Counted from the stretch's first letter, positions 47,076 to 56,979 are shown. The stretch: 64,000 nucleotides of DNA from Comamonadaceae bacterium (GCA_003599455.1 QZKF01000082.1:1-64000); one strand, 5' to 3'. The notes: generated by a model from the letters alone, not told the origin. Translations and numbers: made by a program.

Positions 47076-47755
47076 GGGGTGGCCTTCAGCAGGTAGCCCA
47101 GGCCGCGCAGCGTGACCAGCTGCGCGCCGGTGTGGGCGATGCGCTTGCGCAGGCGGTAGGCGACCACCTCGATCGCCTCGGGCTGCACCTGGCTCTCGCC
47201 CGGGAACACCAGCTCGAACAGGCGCTCCTTGGCGATGGCGTGTCCCGGCTTGCCCAGCAAGGCCTGCAGCATCGCGAGTTCGCGCGGCGCCAGTTCCAGC
47301 GGCTGGCCGCCGAAGTAGACCGCCCCGCTGTCCCGCTCCACATGCATGCCGCACCACACCGGGCCCCGCGCCGAGCCCGCGGCGTTGTCGCTGCCGGCGG
47401 TGCGCCGCACCAGGGCGCGCAGCCGCGCCTCGAGTTCGTCGAGGTCGAAGGGCTTGGGCATGTAGTCGTCGGCGCCGGTGTTCAGGCCCAGGATGCGGTC
47501 GCCCACGGTGCCGCGCGCGGTCAGGATGATGACCGGCGTGTCCAGGCCGGCCGCGCGCGCCTGGCTCAGCACCTCGAGCCCGTCCAGGCCGGGCAGACTC
47601 AGGTCGAGCAGCACCGCGTCGGGCAGGCTGGCCTGCCACAGCGCCAGCGCGCGCGCGCCGTCGTCGCATCCCAGCACCTGCATGCCGCGCCGCTCGAAGC
47701 TGCGCCGCAAGGTGGTCTGCATCGTGGCGTTGTCTTCGATCAGCAGCAGCTTCAT
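47072..47755 (-). CDS. tctD: TctD-type response regulator (OmpR family)
   Basis: The 227-residue regulator has a receiver domain with acidic pair Glu7/Asp8, phosphoacceptor Asp51 (LLDLSLPGLDG) and Lys in MPKPFDLDELEARL. The winged-helix DNA-binding domain covers about 125-225 (LELAPRELAMLQALLG, VVAYRLRKRI, VTLRGLGYLL). It is divergent from the porin and tctCBA genes. Two copies of an 11-bp-period direct repeat, the geometry bound by OmpR/PhoB-type dimers, lie in front of those genes, one of them also 80 bases from its own start, so autoregulation is possible. Confidence 0.93.
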   Translation of the reverse strand: MKLLLIEDNATMQTTLRRSFERRGMQVLGCDDGARALALWQASLPDAVLLDLSLPGLDGLEVLSQARAAGLDTPVIILTARGTVGDRILGLNTGADDYMPKPFDLDELEARLRALVRRTAGSDNAAGSARGPVWCGMHVERDSGAVYFGGQPLELAPRELAMLQALLGKPGHAIAKERLFELVFPGESQVQPEAIEVVAYRLRKRIAHTGAQLVTLRGLGYLLKATP

Positions 47756-47809
47756 GGCCTCCGATTATGGGCATGTGGTGTGCACCCGGCATCGGCCTCG
47801 CATGCACCG

Positions 47810-47850
47810 CCTAGGGTTTGTACGGACACGTTCGACAGCGAACTGACAGC
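47810..47850 (+). promoter_or_regulatory. Putative TctD operator upstream of porin
   Basis: CCTAGGGTTT (47810-47819), 14 unconserved bases, then GACAGCGAACTGACAGC (47834-47850). The second block is two GACAGC hexamers 11 bp apart centre to centre. The same blocks with the same 14-base spacing recur at 48941-48981. It lies between the divergent tctD and porin genes. Confidence 0.6.
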
Positions 47851-47883
47851 CCGCGAACCGAGCATGGCCACTCCCATCCACTT

Positions 47884-48912
47884 CTGAAAGTCATCACGAA
47901 AAGAAATGCAATCGCCCTGGCGGCACTGGGTTTGTTCAGCGGCCTGGCGGCGGCCCAGTCGACCGTCAACCTGTACGGTGTGGTGGACGTGGCGCTGGAG
48001 CGCGTCAAGGGCGCGACCTCGCTCGCCCGCGTGACCTCGGGCCAGCAGCAGGGCTCGCGCTGGGGCCTGCGCGGCACCGAGGACCTGGGCGGCGGGCTCA
48101 AGGCGGTGTTCCTGCTCGAGTCAGGTTTCAACGCCGACGTGGGCACCCTGGGACAGGGCGGTCGCCTGTTCGGGCGCCAGGGCTACGTGGGCCTGGGCGG
48201 TGGCTGGGGTGCCGTGCGCCTGGGCCGCCAGTACACGCCGATGGACGACATCGCCAGCATCGCCGGCACCAAGGTCTACGACGTGATGAGCGTCGTGCCC
48301 ATCATCGGCAACGGCGACTACAACCGCGTGGACAACGCCATCACCTACGTGTCGCCGACCGTCGCCAACACCGTCTTCCAGCTGCAGTACAGCCTGGGCG
48401 AGGAGCGCGTCAGCACCGACCTGAGCAAGGACTTCGGCAAGCAGGTGAGCGCGCACGCCCTCTACGCGCAGGGACCGTGGACCGCGGGCCTGTCGCTGAT
48501 GCAGGTGACCGACGCCAACGGCACCCTGGCTGGAAAACAGGGCAAGGATGCGCTGCTGTTCGTGGCTGCGTACGACTTCGGCTCGGTGAAACTCACCGGC
48601 TACTACGACGTGGAAGACAAGGCGGTCGAAAAGCTCAAGCTGTTCGGTCTGGCGGCGGCCTTCAAGTTCGGCGAGACCACCGTCTCGGTGGGCGCGGCGC
48701 AGGCGAAGAACGTGAACGGATCGGCCGCTGCCCTCAGCGACGACGCGAAGATCTACACGCTGCAGGCCAGCCACAACCTGTCCAAGCGCACGGCACTCTA
48801 CGGCCACCTCACCGCGGTCTCCAACGACGCGGCGGCCGCGCTCGGCTTCAACGCGCCGGTGGCAGGATCGAGCTCCAACGGCATCCAGGTCGGCATTCGC
48901 CACCGCTTCTGA
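47884..48912 (+). CDS. General bacterial porin (start codon unresolved)
   Basis: This outer-membrane trimeric porin of the Gram-negative (betaproteobacterial) type has signal peptide KVITKRNAIALAALGLFSGLAAAQ, then STVNLYGVVDVALERV, GSRWGLRGTEDLGGGLKAVFLLESGF, GRLFGRQGYVGLGG, and the C-terminal GIQVGIRHRF ending in Phe as needed for outer-membrane insertion. There is no ATG or GTG in the expected place: the position where ATG-AAA would fit reads CTG-AAA (47884). The only standard upstream alternative, TTG 47818, would sit inside the putative operator. A 7-codon ATG reading frame (47864-47887) ends just there in another frame. Its likely role is to admit the carboxylates taken up by TctCBA. Confidence 0.85.
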   Translation: MKVITKRNAIALAALGLFSGLAAAQSTVNLYGVVDVALERVKGATSLARVTSGQQQGSRWGLRGTEDLGGGLKAVFLLESGFNADVGTLGQGGRLFGRQGYVGLGGGWGAVRLGRQYTPMDDIASIAGTKVYDVMSVVPIIGNGDYNRVDNAITYVSPTVANTVFQLQYSLGEERVSTDLSKDFGKQVSAHALYAQGPWTAGLSLMQVTDANGTLAGKQGKDALLFVAAYDFGSVKLTGYYDVEDKAVEKLKLFGLAAAFKFGETTVSVGAAQAKNVNGSAAALSDDAKIYTLQASHNLSKRTALYGHLTAVSNDAAAALGFNAPVAGSSSNGIQVGIRHRF

Positions 48913-48940
48913 GCGCGCGCGGCGCAGGGGGGACCCTGAT

Positions 48941-48981
48941 CCTAGGGTTTCTCCCGATGAGAAGGACAGCGAACTGACAGC
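48941..48981 (+). promoter_or_regulatory. Putative TctD operator upstream of tctC
   Basis: This is the second copy of the arrangement: CCTAGGGTTT (48941-48950), 14 bases, GACAGCGAACTGACAGC (48965-48981). CTGACA within the second repeat (48974-48979) resembles a -35 hexamer, but no good -10 follows, as expected for an activator-dependent promoter. It is 53 bases ahead of the tctC ATG. Confidence 0.6.
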
Positions 48982-49033
48982 GTGCCGGCAGAAGATAGGG
49001 ACATCAGTTCACCCGACCCTCAGGAGACACACC

Positions 49034-49993
49034 ATGCGCCGCGACACCTTCCTCAAATCCCTGGCCGCCCTGGCCGCCGCCGGCGCCCTGCCCAACGCGG
49101 CATGGGCCAATGCCAACATCAAGATGATGATCCCCGCCAACCCCGGCGGTGGCTGGGACGGCACCGGCCGTGCGCTCGGCGAAGCCCTGCGCGACGCGGG
49201 CGTGGCCTCGTCGGTCACGTTCGAGAACAAGGGCGGTGCCGCCGGCGCCATCGGCCTGGCCCAGTTCTACAACGCCAGCAAGGGCGACCCGAATGCCCTG
49301 ATGGTCATGGGCGCCGTCATGCTCGGCGGCATCATCACCGGCAAGCCGCCGGTCTCCATCACCCAGCTCACACCGATCGCGCGCCTGACCACCGAATACA
49401 ACGTGTTCGTGCTGCCGGCCGATTCGCCGTACAAGACCATGAAGGACGTGGTCGAGCAGCTCAAGAAGGACCCGGGCAGCATCAAGTGGGGCGGCGGTTC
49501 GCGCGGCGCCACCGAGCACATCGCCGCGGCGCAGATCGCGCAGTCGGTGGGCGTGCCGGCCTCGAAGATCAACTACGTGCCCTTCCGGGGCGGCGGCGAG
49601 GCCACGGCGGCCATCCTGGGTGGCAACGTCACCGTGGGCGGCAGCGGCTACAGCGAGTTCCAGCAGTACATCGACAGCGGCAAGATGCGCGCCATCGCGG
49701 TCACCTCGGCGCAGCGCGTCAAGGGCATCAACGTGCCCACGCTGAAAGAGCAGGGCATCGACGTGGAGATCGGCAACTGGCGCGGCGTCTACGGCGCGCC
49801 CGGCATCACGCAGGCCCAGCGCGATGCGTTGACCGCCATGGTCGTCAAGGCCACGCAGAGCAAGGCCTGGGCGGCGGCGATGGAGAAGAACAACTGGACG
49901 CCGGCGCTGCTCACCGGCAAGGCCTTCGACGAGTTCGTGGACAAGGATTTTTCGTCGCTGCGCGCGACCATGGTCCGGGCCGGCATGGTCTGA
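49034..49993 (+). CDS. tctC: TctC, tripartite tricarboxylate transporter solute-binding protein (Bug family)
   Basis: This is a 319-residue periplasmic receptor. Signal peptide MRRDTFLKSLAALAAAGALPNAAWA. The Bug-family landmarks are NPGGGWDGTGRALGEAL and FENKGGAAGAIGLAQF, the segments that clamp carboxylates. It delivers citrate or another carboxylate to TctAB. AGGAG precedes the ATG. It is the first gene of tctCBA and is followed by an intercistronic hairpin that may raise its expression over tctBA. Confidence 0.94.
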   Translation: MRRDTFLKSLAALAAAGALPNAAWANANIKMMIPANPGGGWDGTGRALGEALRDAGVASSVTFENKGGAAGAIGLAQFYNASKGDPNALMVMGAVMLGGIITGKPPVSITQLTPIARLTTEYNVFVLPADSPYKTMKDVVEQLKKDPGSIKWGGGSRGATEHIAAAQIAQSVGVPASKINYVPFRGGGEATAAILGGNVTVGGSGYSEFQQYIDSGKMRAIAVTSAQRVKGINVPTLKEQGIDVEIGNWRGVYGAPGITQAQRDALTAMVVKATQSKAWAAAMEKNNWTPALLTGKAFDEFVDKDFSSLRATMVRAGMV

Positions 49994-50037
49994 TCCTTCC
50001 TCCCCCGAGCGTGCCGCTGCAGGGCGCGCGAGACCCT

Positions 50038-50066
50038 CACCCTGGTGTGCCCGACGCTCCAGGGTG
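50038..50066 (+). terminator. Intercistronic hairpin between tctC and tctB
   Basis: CACCCTGG (50038-50045) and CCAGGGTG (50059-50066) form a perfect 8-bp stem with a 13-base loop, followed by ATTCGTTTT. The T-tract is imperfect, so this could be a partial terminator or an RNA-stabilising stem that keeps the binding protein more abundant than the membrane subunits. Confidence 0.55.
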
Positions 50067-50089
50067 ATTCGTTTTGACAAGGACCTTCC

Positions 50090-50617
50090 ATGAACGCCCC
50101 CGGTGCTTCCTCCCCCAACCACCACCGCCCCGGCCAGCTGGCCATGGGCATCGGCGCCCTGATCGTGGCCGCCGTGCTCGCCTGGGGTGCAGCGGCCATC
50201 CCGTCCGACGCGGGCTATGCCGGCGTGGGCCCCGACTTCCTGCCCTGGGTGGTGAGCGCGGCGCTCGCGGCCTGCGGCGTGATGCTGATCCGCGAGGTGC
50301 TCACCGGTGGCTACCGCCAGATGGAAGAGCCCTCGGGCGCGGCGCGCGGCGACTGGCGTGCGCTGGCCTGGGTCTCGGCCGGCGTGCTGCTCAACGCCGC
50401 GCTGATCACCACCATCGGCTTCATCCTGAGCTGCTCGCTGTGTTTCGCGCTGGCGGTGCGCGGCCTGCGCGCGAGCGAAGGCAAGCCCATCGGCGACCTG
50501 CGCCAGACGGTCAAGGACGCGGTCACCGGCATCGTCATCTCGGCGCCGGTGTACTGGCTGTTCACCAAGCTGCTCGCGGTGAACCTGCCGGGCGTCACCG
50601 CCAGCGGCTGGATCTGA
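50090..50617 (+). CDS. tctB: TctB, small membrane subunit of tricarboxylate transporter
   Basis: The 175-residue protein has four predicted helices (about residues 15-35 [20 protein letters not shown], 45-65, 90-110, 140-160), as usual for TctB. It pairs with TctA in the inner membrane. Sequence conservation in this family is low; identity rests on topology and its place between tctC and tctA. Confidence 0.9.
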   Translation: MNAPGASSPNHHRPGQLAMGIGALIVAAVLAWGAAAIPSDAGYAGVGPDFLPWVVSAALAACGVMLIREVLTGGYRQMEEPSGAARGDWRALAWVSAGVLLNAALITTIGFILSCSLCFALAVRGLRASEGKPIGDLRQTVKDAVTGIVISAPVYWLFTKLLAVNLPGVTASGWI

Positions 50618-50636
50618 ACGCGAAGGCTGCAACGAC

Positions 50637-52130
50637 ATGATGGACACCCTCAACCAGCTGCTCGGCGGCTTCGCCACCGCCGGCACCCCCATCAACCTGC
50701 TCTGGGCCTTTGCGGGCTGCGCGCTGGGCACCGCCATCGGCGTGCTGCCCGGCCTGGGCCCGGCCGTGACCGTGGCCATGCTGCTGCCCATCACCGGCCA
50801 GGTCGAACCCACCGCGTCGATGATCTTCTTCGCGGGCATCTACTACGGCGCCATGTACGGCGGCTCGACCACCTCGATCCTGCTCAACACGCCGGGCGAG
50901 ACCGGCACCATGGTGACCGCGCTCGAAGGCTTCAAGATGGCCAAGAGCGGGCGCGCCGGCGCGGCCCTGGCCAGCGCGGCCATCGGCTCCTTCGTGGCAG
51001 GCACCATCGCCACCATCCTGGTCACGCTGTTCGCGCCCGTGCTGGCCGAGTTCGCCGTGAAGCTCGGACCGCCGGAGTATTTCTGCCTGATGCTGCTGGC
51101 CTTCACCACCGTGAGCGCGGTGCTCGGCCAGAGCACCTTGCGCGGCCTCACCGCGCTGTTCTTCGGCCTCGCGCTCGGCCTGATCGGCATCGACCAGATC
51201 ACCGCCCAGGTGCGCTACACCGCGGGTGTGCTCGAGTTCATGGACGGTATCGAGGTGGTGCTGGTGGCGGTGGGCCTGTTCGCCGTGGCCGAGGCGCTCT
51301 ACAACGCGCTCTACGAAGGCCGCAGCGAGGCCAGCATGAACAAGATGAACAAGGCGCACATGACGCGCAGCGAGTGGCGCCGCTCCTGGCCGGCCTGGCT
51401 GCGCGGCACCGCCATCGGTTTCCCCTTCGGCACCATCCCGGCCGGCGGCACCGAGATCCCCACCTTCCTGAGCTACGCCACCGAGCGCAAGCTCGCCAGC
51501 CCGGAGCACAAGGCCGAGTTCGGCACCACCGGCGCCATCGAAGGCGTGGCTGGCCCGGAGGCCGCCAACAACGCGGCGGTCACCGGCACGCTGGTGCCGC
51601 TGCTCACGCTGGGCATTCCGACCTCGGTGACCGCGGCCATCCTGCTGAGCGCGCTGCAGAACTACGGCATCAACGCCGGCCCGCAGCTGTTCCAGACCTC
51701 GTCGGCGCTGGTCTGGGCGCTGATCGCCTCGCTCTACATCGGCAACGTGATGCTGCTGGTGCTCAACCTGCCGCTGGTGGGTCTGTGGGTCAAGCTGCTG
51801 AAGATCCCGCGCCCGCAGCTCTATGCCGGCATCCTGATCTTCGCCACCGTGGGCGTCTACGGCATGCGCCAGAGCGCGTTCGACCTGTTCCTCATGTACG
51901 GCCTGGGCCTGCTCGGTGTGGTGATGCGCCGCTACGACTTCCCCACCGCGCCGGTGATCGTGGGCCTGATCCTGGGCCCCATGGCCGAGGCGCAGATGCG
52001 CAACGCGCTCTCCATCGGCGAGGGCAGCTGGATGGTGTTCCTGCAGCGCCCGATGTCGGCCACCTTGCTGGCCGTGGTGGTGATCGTGCTGGTGCTGCCG
52101 CGTTTGCTGGCGCGGCGGGTGGCCGCTTAG
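50637..52130 (+). CDS. tctA: TctA, large membrane subunit of tricarboxylate transporter
   Basis: This 497-residue polytopic protein has about 11-12 helices. It has the TctA motifs [25 protein letters not shown] near the N-terminus and [24 protein letters not shown] in the middle, the two related PGxGP/PAGG re-entrant segments. It moves the substrate using an ion gradient. It is the last gene of the unit, starting 19 bases after tctB. Confidence 0.95.
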   Translation: MMDTLNQLLGGFATAGTPINLLWAFAGCALGTAIGVLPGLGPAVTVAMLLPITGQVEPTASMIFFAGIYYGAMYGGSTTSILLNTPGETGTMVTALEGFKMAKSGRAGAALASAAIGSFVAGTIATILVTLFAPVLAEFAVKLGPPEYFCLMLLAFTTVSAVLGQSTLRGLTALFFGLALGLIGIDQITAQVRYTAGVLEFMDGIEVVLVAVGLFAVAEALYNALYEGRSEASMNKMNKAHMTRSEWRRSWPAWLRGTAIGFPFGTIPAGGTEIPTFLSYATERKLASPEHKAEFGTTGAIEGVAGPEAANNAAVTGTLVPLLTLGIPTSVTAAILLSALQNYGINAGPQLFQTSSALVWALIASLYIGNVMLLVLNLPLVGLWVKLLKIPRPQLYAGILIFATVGVYGMRQSAFDLFLMYGLGLLGVVMRRYDFPTAPVIVGLILGPMAEAQMRNALSIGEGSWMVFLQRPMSATLLAVVVIVLVLPRLLARRVAA

Positions 52131-52149
52131 GGTCGCCGCACCTCGCGGG

Positions 52150-52374
52150 CTCGCGGACGCCGGGCGCTCTGCTCCGCGGGTGTCCCCCGGCGGCTGGAGG
52201 CCGCCTCCTCCTTTACGCCGCTGCGCAGAACGCACCGCGTCCGCGAGCAGAGATGATGCGTGCGTGCCCCCCGGACCGAGTGCCAAGGAGGTCATCGGCG
52301 GCCATGGGGCATGGCGCAGCGGCGTAAAGGAGGAGGGCCGGGCGAAGCATGGCCCGGGGGACAGCCGCGGAGCC
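52150..52374. repeat. Nested long inverted repeat between tctA and the sigma54 activator
   Basis: The 344-base gap 52131-52474 holds nested inverted repeats. A perfect 23-bp pair lies at 52204-52226 and 52314-52336 (core TTTACGCCGCTGCGC). An outer pair matches 19/20 at 52171-52190 and 52354-52373 (GCTCCGCGGgTGTCCCCCGG). A further 11-bp pair, CTCGCGGACGC / GCGTCCGCGAG, lies at 52150-52160 and 52237-52247. It can fold as a large hairpin and probably stops or stabilises the tctCBA transcript. Similar wording near 55395 suggests a dispersed intergenic repeat family. No coding frame is called here. Confidence 0.75.
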
Positions 52375-52474
52375 GTGTCCCGTGGTCGCCGATGACCGGC
52401 ACAGCCGAAAGAGCGCAAACGCTTGTGAACCGGCGATCGAAGGGGCCGATACCCACCGGGGGTACCATTCGGCC

Positions 52475-53940
<1,466 letters not shown>

Positions 53941-53965
<25 letters not shown>

Positions 53966-54011
53966 AATACAGACGATTCTGGACGTCCGGATCGTCTGAA
54001 ATTCAGACGAT
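53941..54011 (+). promoter_or_regulatory. Three GTCTG-N5-CAGAC palindromes (upstream activator sites)
   Basis: GTCTGATATTCAGAC (53941-53955), GTCTGAAATACAGAC (53960-53974) and GTCTGAAATTCAGAC (53994-54008) are near-identical palindromes. The third extends to a perfect 21-bp palindrome (53991-54011). Centres are 19 and 34 bp apart. The first two overlap the end and stop codon of the activator gene. They lie 50-120 bp upstream of the -24/-12 promoter, the right range for an enhancer-binding protein. Confidence 0.8.
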
Positions 54012-54060
54012 TTCCGCTGGCGTTTTTGGAATTTCATTTGAAATCAAGGATCTGTCTCGC

Positions 54061-54076
54061 TGGCATGAAGCCTGCA
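54061..54076 (+). promoter_or_regulatory. Sigma54 (-24/-12) promoter of the ABC operon
   Basis: TGGCATG-AAGC-CTGCA matches the consensus TGGCACG-N4-TTGCA with two mismatches, and the GG and GC doublets have the required 10-bp separation. Transcription would begin near 54087, 40 bases before the substrate-binding-protein ATG. An IHF-like AATCAA-N4-CTG lies at 54042-54054, between enhancers and promoter. Confidence 0.8.
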
Positions 54077-54127
54077 ATGCATGGGCACGGCGCCTCGCGC
54101 TGTGACATTCCAACCAGGAGACAAGAC

Positions 54128-55336
54128 ATGACTCACACCACCCGCCGCCTGGCGGTCATCGCGCTCGCCTGCACCGCCGCCTTCGGCTCCTCGATGGCCA
54201 TGGCCCAGGCCAGCAAGGGCGAGATCCGCATCGCCCACATCCACAGCAAGACCGGCCCGCTCGAGGCCTACGCCAAGCAGACCCAGGCCGGCCTGATGAT
54301 GGGCCTGAGCTACGCCACTGGCGGCACCATGGTGGTCGCGGGCAAGAAGATCGTGGTGATCGAGAAGGACGACCAGGGCAAGCCCGACGTGGGCAAGAGC
54401 CTGCTGGCCGCCGCCTACGCCGACGACAAGGTCGACCTGGCCATTGGCCCGACCGCCTCGCCCGTGGCGCTGGCCATGCTGCCGGTGGCTGAGGAATACA
54501 AGAAGATCCTGCTGGTCGAGCCCGCCGTGGCCGACTCGATCACCGGCGACAAGTGGAACAAGTACATCTTCCGCACCGGCCGCAACAGCAGCCAGGACGC
54601 CGCCGCCAACGCCGTGGCGCTGGACCAGCCGGGCAACGTGGTCGCCATGCTGGCCAACGACAACGCCTTCGGTCGCGACGGCGTGAAGGCCGCCAAGGAC
54701 TTCATGAAGAAGGCCAAGATCGTTCACGAAGAGTACCTGCCCGTGGGCACGACCGACTTCACCGCCGGCCTGCTGCGCATCGTCGACAAGCTCAAGGACC
54801 AGCCCGGCACCAAGTACATCTCGGTGGGCTGGTCGGGCGCGCCCACGCCGTTCAGCAAGATCGCCGAGATGGACCTGGAGAAGCGCTACGGCATCAAGCT
54901 CGCCACCGGCGGCAACATCCTGCCGGCCATGGTGGCCTACAAGCAGTTCCCCGGCATGGAGGGCGCGCTGTACTACTACTTCGGCATCCCGAAGAACCCG
55001 GTGAACGAGGCCATGGTGGCCGAGCACTACCGTCAGTACAAGACCCCGCCGGACTTCTTCACCGCGGGCGGTTTCTCGGCCGCGATGGCGGTGGTGACGG
55101 CGCTCAAGAAGACCAACGGCGACACCAACACCGAGAAGCTCATCAGCACCATGGAAGGCATGAGCTTCGACACGCCCAAGGGCAAGATGACCTTCCGCAA
55201 GGAAGACCACCAGGCCATGCAGAGCATGTACCACTTCAAGATCAAGGTGGACCCGGCGTTCGCCTGGGGCGTGCCTGAACTCGTTCGCGAGATCAAGCCT
55301 GAGGACTTGAACATCCCGATCCGGAACAAGCGGTAA
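54128..55336 (+). CDS. ABC transporter substrate-binding protein, branched-chain amino acid type
   Basis: The 402-residue periplasmic receptor (Peripla_BP_6/LivK-like) has signal peptide MTHTTRRLAVIALACTAAFGSSMAMAQ. It continues IRIAHIHSKTGPLEAYAKQTQAGLMMG, VVIEKDDQGKPDVGKSL, and DLAIGPTASPVALAML. ATG 54128 follows AGGAGACAAG. The HAAT-family fold binds amino acids but also amides, aromatic acids and other acids, so the ligand is open. It is the first gene downstream of the sigma54 promoter. Confidence 0.93.
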   Translation: MTHTTRRLAVIALACTAAFGSSMAMAQASKGEIRIAHIHSKTGPLEAYAKQTQAGLMMGLSYATGGTMVVAGKKIVVIEKDDQGKPDVGKSLLAAAYADDKVDLAIGPTASPVALAMLPVAEEYKKILLVEPAVADSITGDKWNKYIFRTGRNSSQDAAANAVALDQPGNVVAMLANDNAFGRDGVKAAKDFMKKAKIVHEEYLPVGTTDFTAGLLRIVDKLKDQPGTKYISVGWSGAPTPFSKIAEMDLEKRYGIKLATGGNILPAMVAYKQFPGMEGALYYYFGIPKNPVNEAMVAEHYRQYKTPPDFFTAGGFSAAMAVVTALKKTNGDTNTEKLISTMEGMSFDTPKGKMTFRKEDHQAMQSMYHFKIKVDPAFAWGVPELVREIKPEDLNIPIRNKR

Positions 55337-55339
55337 GAA

Positions 55340-55443
55340 CCCCCTGCGCCGCTGACGCGGCTTCCCCCTGGGAAAGGGGGACAACACGTGCGGCCCGGCG
55401 AAGCCGGTTCCGCCGTGTTTCTGGAAGTTCGCCGCACGTGCGG
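55340..55443. repeat. Intergenic hairpin repeat inside the ABC operon
   Basis: Between the binding protein and the first ATPase lie several stems. TCCCCCT / AGGGGGA (55363-55369 and 55375-55381); CCGGC-GAA-GCCGG (55395-55407) enclosed by AACACG / CGTGTT (55383-55388 and 55414-55419); and the palindrome CCGCACGTGCGG (55432-55443). The composition and order resemble a dispersed intergenic element seen in Comamonadaceae genomes. It may act as a partial terminator so that the binding protein is made in excess. Confidence 0.65.
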
Positions 55444-55480
55444 CTCACGGCACACCGCTGCCTCATGCGGAGAGTCCTTC

Positions 55481-56248
55481 ATGCTTGAAACCCAGAACCT
55501 CACGGTCCGCTTCGGCGGCCACGTGGCGGTGAGTGCCGTCTCCTGCGCGTTCGCGCCGGGCACGCTCACCGCCATCGTTGGCCCCAACGGCGCCGGCAAG
55601 ACGACCTACTTCAACCTGATCTCCGGGCAGATCAAGGCCAGCGCCGGCCGGGTGCTGCTCGGTGGCCAGGACATCTCGGCGCTCGGCGCACCGGCGCGCG
55701 CGCAGGCCGGGCTGGGCCGCGCGTTCCAGCTCACCAACCTGTTTCCGCAGCTCACGGTGCAGGAAAACGTGCGGCTCGCGGTGCAGGCCAGGGCGCGCGC
55801 GGGGCTGAACCTCTGGCGCATCTGGAGCGACCGGCGCGACCTGCTGCAGCGCGCCGACGAGGTGCTGGAGACGGTGGCCCTGGCCGACAAGCGCGATGCG
55901 CTGGCCTCGAGCCTGCCGCACGGCGACCAGCGCAAGCTGGAGGTGGGCATCCTGATGGCGCTGGAGCCGCAGGTGTTCATGTTCGACGAACCCACGGCCG
56001 GCATGAGCGTGGACGAGGTGCCGGTGATCCTGAACCTGATCCGACAGCTCAAGAACGACAAGACCAAGACCATCCTGCTGGTCGAACACAAGATGGACGT
56101 GGTGCGCGAACTCTCGGACCGCATCATCGTGCTGCACAACGGCGAGCTGGTGGCCGATGGCGACCCCGCCACCGTGATCGCCTCGCCGGTGGTGCAGCAG
56201 GCCTACCTCGGCATCAACCCCGAAGAGAAAGACGAGGTGGCGGCATGA
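55481..56248 (+). CDS. livG: LivG-like ABC transporter ATPase
   Basis: This is a 255-residue ATPase. Walker A is GPNGAGKT (about residue 36), the Q-loop region is AFQLTNLFPQLTV, the signature segment is SLPHGDQRKLEVG (LPHGDQR in place of LSGGQ), Walker B is PQVFMFDEPTAGM, and the switch His is in LLVEHKMD. Start ATG 55481 precedes LETQNLTVRFGG. It overlaps livF by 4 bases (ATGA). Confidence 0.94.
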   Translation: MLETQNLTVRFGGHVAVSAVSCAFAPGTLTAIVGPNGAGKTTYFNLISGQIKASAGRVLLGGQDISALGAPARAQAGLGRAFQLTNLFPQLTVQENVRLAVQARARAGLNLWRIWSDRRDLLQRADEVLETVALADKRDALASSLPHGDQRKLEVGILMALEPQVFMFDEPTAGMSVDEVPVILNLIRQLKNDKTKTILLVEHKMDVVRELSDRIIVLHNGELVADGDPATVIASPVVQQAYLGINPEEKDEVAA

Positions 56249-56979
56249 GCAACCTCCTGACCCTGAGCGGTGTGCACACGCATATCGGCGCGTACCACAT
56301 CCTGCACGGCGTGGACCTGGCCGTGCCCGAGGGCCAGCTCACCATGCTGCTGGGCCGCAACGGCGCGGGCAAGACCACCACGCTGCGCACCATCATGGGC
56401 CTGTGGCACGCCAGCCAGGGCACGGTGGTGCTCGATGGCGTCGACATCACGAAGCAGCCCACACCCGACACCGCGCAGAGCGGCGTGGCCTACGTGCCCG
56501 AGAGCATGGGCATCTTCTCCGACCTCTCGGTGCGCGAGAACATGCTGCTGGCCGCGCGCGGCGCGCGCACGCTGGACGACATCGACACCACCAGGCTCGA
56601 ATGGATCTTCGGCCTGTTCCCGGCCATGAAGAAGTTCTGGCTGCACCCGGCGGGCAAGCTCAGCGGCGGGCAGAAGCAGATGCTCGCGGTCTCGCGCGCC
56701 ATCGTGGAGCCGCGCAAGCTGCTGCTGATCGACGAGCCCAGCAAGGGCCTCGCGCCCGCCATCATCCAGAACATGATCGCGGCCTTCCGCGAACTCAAGG
56801 CCGCGAAAACCACCATCCTGCTGGTCGAGCAGAACTTCAACTTCGCGCGCCAGCTGGGCGACACCGTGGCCGTGATGGACGACGGCCGCGTGGTGCACAG
56901 CGGGCCCATGGCCGAACTGGCCGCCGACGAAGCCATGCAATCCAGATTGCTGGGCCTGTCCCTGGGAGCACACCAATGA
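56245..56979 (+). CDS. livF: LivF-like ABC transporter ATPase
   Basis: This 244-residue ATPase partners the LivG-like subunit. Walker A is GRNGAGKTTTLRTIMG, the signature is KLSGGQKQMLAVSRA, Walker B is KLLLIDEPSKGL, and the switch region is LLVEQNFNFA. Both its start and stop overlap neighbours by 4 bases (ATGA), so the order livG-livF-livH-livM is tightly coupled. Confidence 0.95.
   Translation: MSNLLTLSGVHTHIGAYHILHGVDLAVPEGQLTMLLGRNGAGKTTTLRTIMGLWHASQGTVVLDGVDITKQPTPDTAQSGVAYVPESMGIFSDLSVRENMLLAARGARTLDDIDTTRLEWIFGLFPAMKKFWLHPAGKLSGGQKQMLAVSRAIVEPRKLLLIDEPSKGLAPAIIQNMIAAFRELKAAKTTILLVEQNFNFARQLGDTVAVMDDGRVVHSGPMAELAADEAMQSRLLGLSLGAHQ

Noticed and set aside
50595-52418. Long minus-strand frames opposite tctA, livH and tctC (50595-52418, 56490-58106, 49004-50839)
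   Set aside because: His/Gln/Arg-rich antisense shadows of membrane-protein genes, with no family features.
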